From Acidobacteriota bacterium (GTDB taxonomy: Bacteria > Acidobacteriota > Terriglobia > Bryobacterales > UBA6623), in contig JAQCLD010000004.1 of the NCBI GenBank assembly GCA_027592785.1, positions 21,798-85,797 on the forward strand: DNA of 64,000 bases, in the 5' to 3' direction. Positions 1 through 8,700 of this stretch are shown in pieces. The translations under genes and the position numbers were made by a program. The notes below the pieces were generated by a model, which did no database searches, had not been told where the DNA came from, and saw nothing but the letters and a program-made list of their open reading frames with translations. Numbering within the stretch: the first letter of the stretch is position 1; every line of letters begins with the position of its first letter.

Positions 1-674
1 TGGCGCACGGAGTAAAGAAAGCGGTCTTCGTCTCCAGTTCAGGTACCTGCGCTGTCGGCGCCGATCCGGTTGACCGCGATGAGACGGCGCCGTTTTCGCA
101 GCAGGTCGTTTGGAACTGGCCCTATTACCTGAGCAAGATCTACGCCGAGAAGTTGTCGGAGTGGTACGTGCAGCATCGCGACTTGGACATTGTCCAGGTC
201 AACCCGACGCTGCTGTTGGGACCCGGTGACGAAAGAAGGTCCTCGACCGGCGATGTGGAGCTATTCCTCAAAGGCGGCATCATGGTACTGCCCTCGGGCG
301 GCCTCAACATCGTCGATGTTCGCGACGCCGCCATGGGTTTGATCTTGGCTATGCGCAAGGGCCGCAAGGGCGAACGGTATCTGCTGGGAGGAGCGAACAT
401 GACCTTCCACGAGTGGATTCAACGGACCGCCAAGATTGCCGGCATTTCCGCACCCAAACTCATGTTGCCCTTGCCGCTGCAACTCTGGGGCGCACGCATC
501 ATGCGCCGGCTGTTGCCGCTCGTAGGCAAACGCTGGGAACTCGACGACGCTTCAATCCAGATGTCCGCGGTGTATTGGTATTGCAGTTCCAAGAAGGCGC
601 GCGACGAGCTGGGCTTTGAAACTCGCGACCCGCAAGAAACGTTGACCGAGACAGTGGCCTACCTACGCACGTAA
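1..674 (+). CDS. NAD-dependent epimerase/dehydratase (extended SDR), 5' truncated
   Basis: The ORF track starts at an internal ATG (153), but the frame is open to the window edge and already reads as an extended short-chain dehydrogenase: the strand VFVSSSGT is followed by the catalytic YYLSK (YxxxK) around base 125. The first codon in frame is at base 3, so the Rossmann glycine motif lies outside the window. The rest (NPTLLLGPGD, a substrate-side region, and YLLGGANMTFHEW) resembles dihydroflavonol-4-reductase-like or hopanoid-associated sugar epimerases (HpnA type). It ends in TAA five bases before a lipid kinase gene, so the two are probably co-transcribed. Family is clear; the substrate is not. 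Confidence 0.85.
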   Translation, partial: AHGVKKAVFVSSSGTCAVGADPVDRDETAPFSQQVVWNWPYYLSKIYAEKLSEWYVQHRDLDIVQVNPTLLLGPGDERRSSTGDVELFLKGGIMVLPSGGLNIVDVRDAAMGLILAMRKGRKGERYLLGGANMTFHEWIQRTAKIAGISAPKLMLPLPLQLWGARIMRRLLPLVGKRWELDDASIQMSAVYWYCSSKKARDELGFETRDPQETLTETVAYLRT

Positions 675-679
675 AGCTG

Positions 680-1630
680 ATGGCTGAAGCGGTCGCGATT
701 CTGAATCCCCAAGCAGCAGGCGGCAGCGTTCGGGGCCGCTGGCCCCAGTACGAGGCGGCGCTTCGACAACGTATCCCCCAACTGCAGGTTCTTTGGAGCG
801 AGCGGCCTTGGCATGCGGCGGAGTTGACCCAGCAGGCCTTGGAACGCGGCGCCGAACTGATCATTGCCGTTGGCGGCGACGGTACGCTGCATGAAGTGGT
901 CAATGGATTTCTCTCACACGACGCGCCGCTGAACCCACTAGCGCGTTTGGGGTACGTGCCGATGGGTACAGGGGGAGATTTCCAACGGACGCTTCAGGCC
1001 CCCGTCGAGCCCGAACTGGCGGCGGCGTATCTTGCCAACGGGCGAGTAACCGCGATCGATGTCGGCAAGGTGCGCTTTGTTGGGCCCGGGGACGAAACCG
1101 TCTTACAGCGGTACTTCATCAACCTGTTGAGTTTCGGCATGGGGGGAGATGTCTCGGTAGCGGCCAAGAAGAACATCTTCTCTAAAATCAATGGCAAAGC
1201 CGCATTCCTTTGGGCGACGCTTCAAGTCTTCTTCCGTTATCGAGGAAAGTCCGTGGATCTGCTGTTCGACGACGGGGAGACGCTGCACGATGTCGATATC
1301 ACCAACGTTGCTGTAGGCAATGGCCAGTACCACGGCGGCGGTATGCATCCCTGTCCTGAGGCTTCGCTGACCAGTGGCTTGCTCGACGTGACCATCATCG
1401 ACCATCTCTCATGGTTTGAACTCCTGCGGGATTTGCCGGTGCTCTACTCCGACGCCATCTACAAACATCCCAAGGTTCATCGGCGGCAGGTTCGTAAGTT
1501 GGTCGCCCGTTCAGCGGACCTTACCCGCGCGGAAGTCGACGGTGAGGCGGCAGGTGCGTTGCCGCTTGAGATTACTGTTCTGCCCGGTGTCCTGCCTATG
1601 CTCTGGCCCGCCGGTCGGGAACTGCGCTAG
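680..1630 (+). CDS. Diacylglycerol/lipid kinase family protein (DagK/YegS-like)
   Basis: A 316-aa cytosolic or membrane-associated lipid kinase. The N-terminal catalytic domain has the DAGK signature GGDGTLHEVVNGFL (about residues 62-75), preceded by the NPQAAGG nucleotide-loop motif and followed by MGTGGDF. The C-terminal half (GQYHGGGMHPCPEASLTSGLLDV) is the beta-sandwich domain typical of YegS/DgkB. Length is normal for the family (about 300 aa). The ATG at 680 lies five bases after the epimerase stop. The paralogue at 46644-47591 is a different branch. Family members phosphorylate diacylglycerol, ceramide or related lipids; which one applies here cannot be told. Confidence 0.88.
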   Translation: MAEAVAILNPQAAGGSVRGRWPQYEAALRQRIPQLQVLWSERPWHAAELTQQALERGAELIIAVGGDGTLHEVVNGFLSHDAPLNPLARLGYVPMGTGGDFQRTLQAPVEPELAAAYLANGRVTAIDVGKVRFVGPGDETVLQRYFINLLSFGMGGDVSVAAKKNIFSKINGKAAFLWATLQVFFRYRGKSVDLLFDDGETLHDVDITNVAVGNGQYHGGGMHPCPEASLTSGLLDVTIIDHLSWFELLRDLPVLYSDAIYKHPKVHRRQVRKLVARSADLTRAEVDGEAAGALPLEITVLPGVLPMLWPAGRELR

Positions 1631-1952
1631 CGGAACCGCTATCTGTTCCAGAACGGTACACGATACGCGCTTCTAGGCGCCGGCGAGCTGTTCCGTTTTG
1701 GAAATGCGTGCTCCGTAACGGGATTTGCTGTGCTGTAGCCAGGCCTAAGTGCTTGATAATCGTCTTTTGCGCTCCATCGCGCGACCATGTCGGCGTCCCT
1801 TTCACAGGGTCGTATCCTATTTATTCTGAAAGGGTTATGCCATCTGCTCGTTTGGACGATCAGGTGCATACATATGCTCATCCCGGTATCGGTAACAGAT
1901 CGATACCGTAAGCCCGTAACTCTACGGACCGGAAGTAAGGAGCGGGTCATCG
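1631..1952. other. 322-bp intergenic region upstream of the sigma factor
   Basis: No convincing gene: the short ORFs here overlap the sigma factor or have no domain character. It holds a 14-mer AAGTGCTTGATAAT at 1747-1760 that recurs at 21266-21279, in both places followed by GTCTTT(T)GCGC; the GATAAT could be a -10 element. The Shine-Dalgarno AAGGAG at 1937-1942, ten bases before ATG 1953, fixes the sigma factor start. Confidence 0.5.
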
Positions 1953-2729
1953 ATGGCAGCCCAATCGGCAGCGGCAGTAGCGCACGTAGCACTGAGTGCG
2001 CAGGAGCGTGAGGATAGGATCATCCAACATCTCCCATTGGTTAGAGTGATCGCCCACCGCGTCAGGGAACGGCTGCCGGTACAAGTCGAGCTGGACGACC
2101 TGGTTCACGCCGGCGTCATTGGGCTCTTCGATGCGGTGGACCGCTTCCAACCTGACAAGAACGTCGTTTTTCACCTCTATGCGAAGCACCGCATACGCGG
2201 AGCGATTCTCGACAGTCTGCGCCAGCTGGACTGGGCCTCGCGAGACCAACGCAAACGGTTCAAGTCGATCGACAGCGCGGTCCACGAGCAGGGACAGAAG
2301 CTGGGGCTAGCTCCCGACGACGCGGAAGTCGCAAGTGGTCTGGGCATCACTGAGGCGGAGCTGATTCGCCAGAAGCGGGACCTGCAAGCCGCGGGACTCG
2401 TTGCCGTTCAGCCTCACAAGGTCGAGCAGTACGAGTATTCGATGACCTTGGACAACGCCCAGTCCAAAGATGAATTGCCGGATGGTCATATGGCTAGACA
2501 AGAGATGCGCGAGGCGTTGAATGCCGCGATCACCACCTTGCCGACCCGCTATCAAAAGGTCATCTCGATGTATTACCGCGAAGACTGGACGATGAAAGAA
2601 ATCGGGCGGGAGCTGGGAGTTAATGAGAGCCGGGTCTCCCAGATCCACAAAGCGGCATTGCACAAGCTGAGTGGAGCGCTGCGGTCCGCCGGCTATTCCG
2701 AGGAATCGGGAATGCTTGCTGACATTTAG
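1953..2729 (+). CDS. FliA/WhiG-type RNA polymerase sigma factor
   Basis: A 258-aa group 3 sigma factor. Region 2 is seen in VELDDLVHAGVIGLFDAVDRF and RIRGAILDSLRQLDW (about residues 50-95), characteristic of FliA/WhiG. Region 3 spans about 110-165, and region 4 has the helix-turn-helix WTMKEIGRELGVNESRVSQIH near 210-232. The start is ATG 1953, preceded by AAGGAG with 10-base spacing. No flagellar genes lie nearby, so it may direct motility, pilus or another developmental regulon; the downstream chemosensory operon is on the opposite strand. Which promoters it recognises cannot be judged from this window. Confidence 0.9.
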   Translation: MAAQSAAAVAHVALSAQEREDRIIQHLPLVRVIAHRVRERLPVQVELDDLVHAGVIGLFDAVDRFQPDKNVVFHLYAKHRIRGAILDSLRQLDWASRDQRKRFKSIDSAVHEQGQKLGLAPDDAEVASGLGITEAELIRQKRDLQAAGLVAVQPHKVEQYEYSMTLDNAQSKDELPDGHMARQEMREALNAAITTLPTRYQKVISMYYREDWTMKEIGRELGVNESRVSQIHKAALHKLSGALRSAGYSEESGMLADI

Positions 2730-2752
2730 GGGCTCATTGAACCCCTTCTTTG
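2728..2752 (+). terminator. Possible intrinsic terminator after the sigma factor
   Basis: AGGGG(CTCATTGAA)CCCCT is a 5-bp stem that overlaps the TAG stop, followed by the T-rich tract TTCTTTGTT. The stem is short, so this is a modest prediction. Confidence 0.45.
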
Positions 2753-2803
2753 TTGCGGATCTCGATCCTTGACGCCACGACCGGTTATCCTGGGAATGGC
2801 TTC

Positions 2804-4033
2804 ATGGCCCCACGCTATTTTTGTCTGATTTGCCGCCATGCGACGTCTGGCCCGGGGGAGCCTTGTCCTCATTGCCAGAGTCGTCAGGTGGCCATGGTCG
2901 GAGCCACTCCCCAGCTGCTGGTCATCGTGTTTGTGGCCATGTTCGCGCTGTTCGTCGGCACCGGTTATTACAACCGGGCTTTCAACCTTGAGCGCGAGGC
3001 CCGTGCAGAGGAGCACTACCGTTTAGGGCGGACCTTCGCTGACTACGGATACTTCGACGGAGCAATCGAGCATTTTGGCGACGCGCTGCTTTACGACCGC
3101 GGCAAGTTTGACTATCGCCTCGGACTGACCCTCGCACTCTATGAATCGGGCCGCTACCAAGAGGCCGAGCTTCAGCTGCGGCAACTCAGGACCGTGGACC
3201 CGACCCGGGCCGTCGTCAATCGACTGCTGGCGCGGCTTGCCAGCGGGAATGGCCGCGGCGAGGAAGCGATTCAGTATTACCGAACAGCAATTTACGGCCG
3301 TTGGGATCAGAATCCGGAACAGAATCGCTTAGATACGCGCCTGGAGTTCGTCGACTTTTTGGAAGCGCAAGGCGAATCACTGCAACTCGTGGGCGAACTC
3401 GTGAGTTTGCTGCGTGACGAGCCTGCCGATGATGTTCTCGCCAAGCGCGTGGGCCTGATGTTCTTGGATGCCGGTTCTCCCGCCGAGGCGCTGCGCACGC
3501 TGCGGCCTTTGGCGGCGGCCAGTCCGAGAGATGCCAGCCTTCGAGGCGCATTGGGTAAGGCCTATTTTCAGACCGGGGAGTACGGCTTAGCGGTCCTGGA
3601 GCTGCAGGCGGCGATCACGCTGAGTTCCGACGTCCAGGTGCAAGAGCTTTTAGCGGAGGCCAACGAAATTGTTTCCTTGGATCCGAACTATCTCAGAGTC
3701 AGCCGCAGAGAGCCGCTGTTGAGTCCGCGGCAGCGTTTTACTCGGAGCAGGGAAGTACTGCGTCGAACGACTGCGTATCTCGATTACTGCTACAACCCGC
3801 TTGGCGACGAACGCATCGGCCCGTTGCCGCCTCTCTCGCCCGAGGCTACGGCCGTTTTTGGGGCGGCGCGCGCCGCGCTAGCGGAAACCGGACGGCCCGC
3901 GGACTATGGCGAAGCCACCGAGCGCAACCTGAGCGTTGCGGCTGATCTGTGGGCGACACGTTCGACGATCTGCACCAACGTGTGGAATGAGGACGACGCC
4001 CTGGGGCGCGTCTTGCAGGGAGTGGCGCGTTGA
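2804..4033 (+). CDS. Zinc-ribbon and TPR-repeat membrane protein
   Basis: I place the start at ATG 2804 (MAPRYFCLICRH) rather than the TTG at 2750, because the latter sits on the terminator-like hairpin after the sigma factor. The 409-aa product begins with a zinc ribbon (CLICRH, then CPHC), followed by one transmembrane helix (LLVIVFVAMFALFVG) and a series of TPR-like helical pairs over roughly residues 65-285 (for example EEHYRLGRTFADYGYFDGAI). The C-terminal 120 residues have no recognisable domain. Its TGA overlaps the TTG start of the ClC channel gene, so they are probably translated together. Likely a scaffolding or assembly protein; the partner is unknown. Confidence 0.75.
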   Translation: MAPRYFCLICRHATSGPGEPCPHCQSRQVAMVGATPQLLVIVFVAMFALFVGTGYYNRAFNLEREARAEEHYRLGRTFADYGYFDGAIEHFGDALLYDRGKFDYRLGLTLALYESGRYQEAELQLRQLRTVDPTRAVVNRLLARLASGNGRGEEAIQYYRTAIYGRWDQNPEQNRLDTRLEFVDFLEAQGESLQLVGELVSLLRDEPADDVLAKRVGLMFLDAGSPAEALRTLRPLAAASPRDASLRGALGKAYFQTGEYGLAVLELQAAITLSSDVQVQELLAEANEIVSLDPNYLRVSRREPLLSPRQRFTRSREVLRRTTAYLDYCYNPLGDERIGPLPPLSPEATAVFGAARAALAETGRPADYGEATERNLSVAADLWATRSTICTNVWNEDDALGRVLQGVAR

Positions 4034-5775
4034 ACTGGCAACCGCTCGCAGCCGTCGCGCGAAGGCAAGGTCAACGTCTGGTGCAGCTTGGCAACCGTGC
4101 GCCGGTGATGGGCGAGACCCAGCGCTTCTTGTTGCTCTCGATCATTATTGGAATCTTTGCCGGCCTCACGGTGGTCTGTTTCCACATCTCCATTGAATTC
4201 TTCAGCTGGGCCACGGTCGAAGGGCTTGGCAACCGAAGCTGGTGGGCCTTGGTGCTTTGGCCGGCCGTCGGCGGCGGAGTGGCTTACTTCTTGACGGACC
4301 GCTACTTTCCGGCGGCACGCGGCAGCGGAGTGAACTCCACCAAGGCTGCGCTCTATATCTCGGACGGCTACGTGCCGTTCAGCAGCGTCTTGGGCAAGTA
4401 TGTGTCGAGCACGATCTCGATCGGCACCGGTAATCCCATGGGCCCGGAAGACCCGGCATTGCTGATGGGCTCCGGAATCGCGAGCTTCTTGGGGCGCACC
4501 TTCCGCTTGACCAGAGACAACATGCGCATGATCGCGCCGATCGGCGCGGCGGCAGGGATCGGCGCTGCGTTTAATACTCCTATCACGGCCGTACTGTTCG
4601 TCATGGAAGAAGTCGTGGCGTCGTGGAATGCGGGAGTGCTCGGCTCCATCGTGCTGTCAGCCGTCTCGGCCGTTGTCGTTAGCCGCTGGTATTTGGGCGA
4701 CGATCCGCTCTATGCTGTACCGCAGTTTGCGCTGACGAACTATACGGAGCTGATTGTTTATGCCCTGATGGGTATCATCAGCGGCTACCTTTCGGCCTGG
4801 TTCACCCAGTTCGCGGCCTCCGTGCGCGAACTGGTCCGCACCACCAAGCGCATCCATGTCTACCTCTTGCCGGTGCTGGCCGGCCTGTTGGTGGGCGTTA
4901 TTGGAGTTCGCGTGCCGGAGGTCTTTGGCGCAGGCTACGGAGCCATCGACAGTGCTTTGCACGATCGTTACCTGTGGCAGTTCTTACTTTTGTTGGCGGC
5001 GCTGAAGATGGTGACCACCTCGCTCTGTTTCGCCGTTGGCACGCCCGGAGGCATGTTTGCACCAACGCTATTCATTGGCGCGATGATCGGCGGCGGCGTT
5101 GGCGGCCTGGCCCACGAGTACTGGCCGTTCCCCACAAGCACGGCCGGCGCCTACGTTTTGGTCGGCATCGGAACGTTCTTTGCCGGATTGTTTCGTGCTC
5201 CGATGACTTCGATCTTCATGGTGTTCGAGATCAGCCGCAGCTACGTCATCATCCTGCCGGTGATGGTCGCCAATGTCATCGCCTTATTGATTTCGCGAAC
5301 GCTTCAGCACGATTCGCTGCTGCAGATTGCAGCACGACAAGACGGGCTCGACCTGCCGTCGGTGGAGGAGCAAAGAGAATCGTCTCCGCTCAGCGTTGAG
5401 GATGCCATGCAGGTGGGCTCCGGCCGAGTCTTTCCGTCGAGCACCACTGTCGAGACGGCCTTCAACCGGATGAGCGAGCAGGAGTTGACTACGGCCTTGA
5501 TCGGCGTACACGGCAAGGGTTGGTCGTGGGTCGAGTTGGAAGATATATCGAAGGCGATCGAGAAAGGTCAGAGTGCGGATTCCGTCTGGAAGGCTCTGAG
5601 CGTGCGCGCTGTCGTGCGGCTTTATCCGGATCTATCTCTCGATTCCGCGATGCGCGTCCTCGCGACCTATCCGATCTTGCCCGTGTCGAGTCGCGCCAAT
5701 CCCAACCTATTGCTCGGTACGCTCACGCTAGAGGACGTACACAAAGCCTACGGGATCCCCGAGGACACTCTCTAG
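4030..5775 (+). CDS. ClC family chloride channel/antiporter with C-terminal CBS region
   Basis: A 581-aa polytopic inner-membrane protein of the voltage-gated chloride channel family. Anion-path motifs are visible but variant: GSGVN in place of GSGIP, GPEDP in place of GREGP (the gating glutamate position is kept), and GGMFAPTLFIGA for the GxFxP loop. The last roughly 130 residues resemble a CBS pair (SVEDAMQVGSGRVFP and SLDSAMRVLATYPILPV), a usual nucleotide-sensing appendage. It starts at TTG 4030, overlapping the upstream TGA. Whether it is a channel or a proton-coupled antiporter cannot be told. Its 3' end overlaps that of the convergent cheA gene by four bases. Confidence 0.9.
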   Translation: MNWQPLAAVARRQGQRLVQLGNRAPVMGETQRFLLLSIIIGIFAGLTVVCFHISIEFFSWATVEGLGNRSWWALVLWPAVGGGVAYFLTDRYFPAARGSGVNSTKAALYISDGYVPFSSVLGKYVSSTISIGTGNPMGPEDPALLMGSGIASFLGRTFRLTRDNMRMIAPIGAAAGIGAAFNTPITAVLFVMEEVVASWNAGVLGSIVLSAVSAVVVSRWYLGDDPLYAVPQFALTNYTELIVYALMGIISGYLSAWFTQFAASVRELVRTTKRIHVYLLPVLAGLLVGVIGVRVPEVFGAGYGAIDSALHDRYLWQFLLLLAALKMVTTSLCFAVGTPGGMFAPTLFIGAMIGGGVGGLAHEYWPFPTSTAGAYVLVGIGTFFAGLFRAPMTSIFMVFEISRSYVIILPVMVANVIALLISRTLQHDSLLQIAARQDGLDLPSVEEQRESSPLSVEDAMQVGSGRVFPSSTTVETAFNRMSEQELTTALIGVHGKGWSWVELEDISKAIEKGQSADSVWKALSVRAVVRLYPDLSLDSAMRVLATYPILPVSSRANPNLLLGTLTLEDVHKAYGIPEDTL

Positions 5776-8700
5776 GAGCATTTGGCGGCGTCAACGGCGC
5801 TGCTAATAGCTGTGAGCAGCGCTTCGTCTTGGAATGGTTTGATCAGATAATCATCCACGCCGATTTCTTGCGCGCGGTCGCGGTGCTTCTTGCCTGCTCG
5901 CGAGGTGAGCATCAGGATCGGAATCTGAGCGAATACGCCGGACTTCAAATTTGCGGCAAGCTCGTAGCCGTCCATGCGAGGCATCTCGACGTCGCATAGG
6001 ATGGCGTCGGGAGGCGTCGGCATTTCTTTAAGAGCCTCAAGCGCTTCGATGCCGTCCCTGGCAGCCACGGTGATCCAGTCGGCGGACTCCAACAGTCTGG
6101 TTACCACTCTGCGCACGCTGAGCGAGTCATCCACGATTAAGACCTTGAGCTGTTGGTCGTTGATCTCGTCCCGCGCCTCCATTTGGTCCCGTCGGAATTC
6201 GACCGGAGGAGTATCCACAAGCTGACCTGGATTGAGGATGAGCACGACCGAACCGTCTCCGGCGATGGTCGCGGCGCTGATGCCGTGAACCCGCCGCAGC
6301 AGGCCGCCCATGTTCTTCACCACAACCTCAGCAGCCTCTTGGATGCGGTCGGCGAGCAGCACGAACGATCTCTTGCCGGCATCGATGACCATTGCCGCCA
6401 CGCGATCCGGTTCGGGATCCGCTTCGCCCGGCAAGTTGAGTGCATCCGCCAGGCGCACCGCCTTGTAGCGCTTGCCTTCGAAGTCGACGTACTCGCCTTG
6501 AGGCGTGTTGCCGACATCCTTGGGATGCAGCTTGATGACCTGACGCACGGTGTGCATCGGAGCGGCAAACACCTGAGAGTTGGCCTGTACCATGAGCACC
6601 CGCGCTACCGCGAGACTCGTGGGCAAACCGATGGAGAAGCTGCTGCCGATCCCTCTCTCGGAATGAATACCGATCGAACCATTGAGCGATTCGATTGCCG
6701 AGCGGACGACGTCCATGCCCACGCCCCGTCCGGAAACTTCACTGACCTTGGCGGCCGTACTGAATCCGCTGTGGAAGATTAGTTCGAACGTTTCGTCTTG
6801 GGTCAGCAGTCCGGCTGCTCGTTGAGAGTGGATACCGCGTTCGACGGCCTTGCTGCGCAGAGCCTCCACGTCGAGCCCGCCGCCGTCGTCGCGGATTTCG
6901 ATAGCGGCCCGGGCGCCTTCAAGATAAGCGCGTAGCGTGACAACGCCCTCTTCGGGCTTGCCTGCAGCAGTGCGCTTCTCGGAAGATTCAATGCCATGGT
7001 CGACCGCATTGCGCAGCAAATGCTCCAACGGTCCGGTGATCTCTTCGAGGACGCTCTTGTCCAGTTCGACCTCGCTGCCGACCACTTCCAGGCGAACCTT
7101 CTTGTTGCAGGCCTGGGCGGCGACTCGCACGGTGCGGTGCAATCGATTTTCGAGAGACGAGATTGGCGCCATGCGCAGGCGCATTAGTCCGTCCTGCACC
7201 TCCCCGGTGAGCCGGCTGAGTCGAACCAGCGAGTTCTGAAACTCTCCGGCAACTCCATGCAACTGCGTGCCGGCGGCCGAGATGTCGGCGGCAGCCTCGT
7301 TGAGGTCGCGAGACAACAAGTGGAACTCGCTGTAGCGATCGAACTCCAGCGAGTCGAACGAGCCCGCGGAGGAGCCCCCGGCGTAGGTCAACGGAGATCC
7401 GACAGAATCTCCGCCTTCCGCCATCGCCTTGACTGCGTAGTCAGTTTCCAGTTTTCCGGTAAGTTGCGTAATCCGTTCGCCGCTCAGTTTCAGTTCGCCG
7501 CTTTCACGTGTGAAGCGGCGGCAATGTTGCTCGAAGTTAGAACGGCTGACAATGAGTTCGCTGACTAAGCGAACAAGCTCTTCCACACGTTCTAGCGGAA
7601 CGCGGGCGTACTGTCCGCTCGGCGACTTGCCGGCAGCGAATGACGCCGACGGCTGCGGCGACGCGGCTGGGGCAGGCACGGACGCTGCGGCCTCGACAGC
7701 AGCAGCGGGCTCCTCGTCGAAAATCGGCGCATCAAAGGTCGGCTCTTCGGGGACCAGATCGTCCGTCTGTAGAGCCTGTAGAAAACCGTCGTAACGAGCG
7801 GACAATTCCAGAGCGCGTTTGCGGCCCGCCGCGTCGGCGCCCTTAGCCTCGGTGACCGTTTGGATCAGATCGGCGCTTTCTTGGATCAGATCGAGGACCG
7901 CGCTCTCTAGCGGCGCTCCGCTCTCGTACAACACATCGAGCAAATCCTCGGAGCGATGCGCCACGCGTTGTGCCGAGCGCAATCCGACCATTCCGGCCGC
8001 GCCCTTGATCGTATGCATCGAACGCCGAACTTCCTGCAATACTTCAGGCGCGACCGGCGTATCCCGCAGCGCTCGTAGGTTCTTGGCGATGAGACCAAGA
8101 TGCTCGTCCGCCTCCTCCTGGAAGACTTCAAGCAGCTCGCCGTCGGTGGCCTGATCCTGCTCCAGATCGTCCGTCGCTTCCGCGGCAGTCTCATCGACGA
8201 GCGCCGGCTCCTCGTCTGCGAACAGATCCATCTCGCCAGGGTCGGGCAGCGCGACATCGACATGCAGCGCGCCGTTGAGCAGCGTCGCGTACTCGGCATC
8301 CAGAGTGAGTACTGCGGCTCGAGTCTCGTCGTTTGCGCGGCCCGCTTCCGAAATATCCTGAATGACGTCAGCCGTCCGCTGGATCAAGTGGAGAATGTCT
8401 GCCGTCGGATTTGTCTCGGACTCATACAACCGGTCCAGCAGATCCTCGGACCCGTGCGCCACACGTTGCGCCGAACGCAGCCCGACCATTCCGGCGGCGC
8501 CCTTGATCGTGTGCATCGAACGCCGAATTTCTTGTAGAACCTCGCGGTCGCCCGGCTCGGTCTGAAGCGTGCGGAGGTTCGCCGCCAGCATTCCTAGATG
8601 CTCGGCAGCCTCCTCTTGGAAGACTTCCAACAACTCGCCGTCAACCGGAGCGTCTTCCTCCAGGGTGGCGCTAGCCGCCGGTGCAGGGGTAGATTCGCTC

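Noticed and set aside
1787-2011. 74-aa ORF upstream of the sigma factor
   Set aside because: It overlaps the sigma start with its Shine-Dalgarno sequence, and the product shows no domain or coding character.
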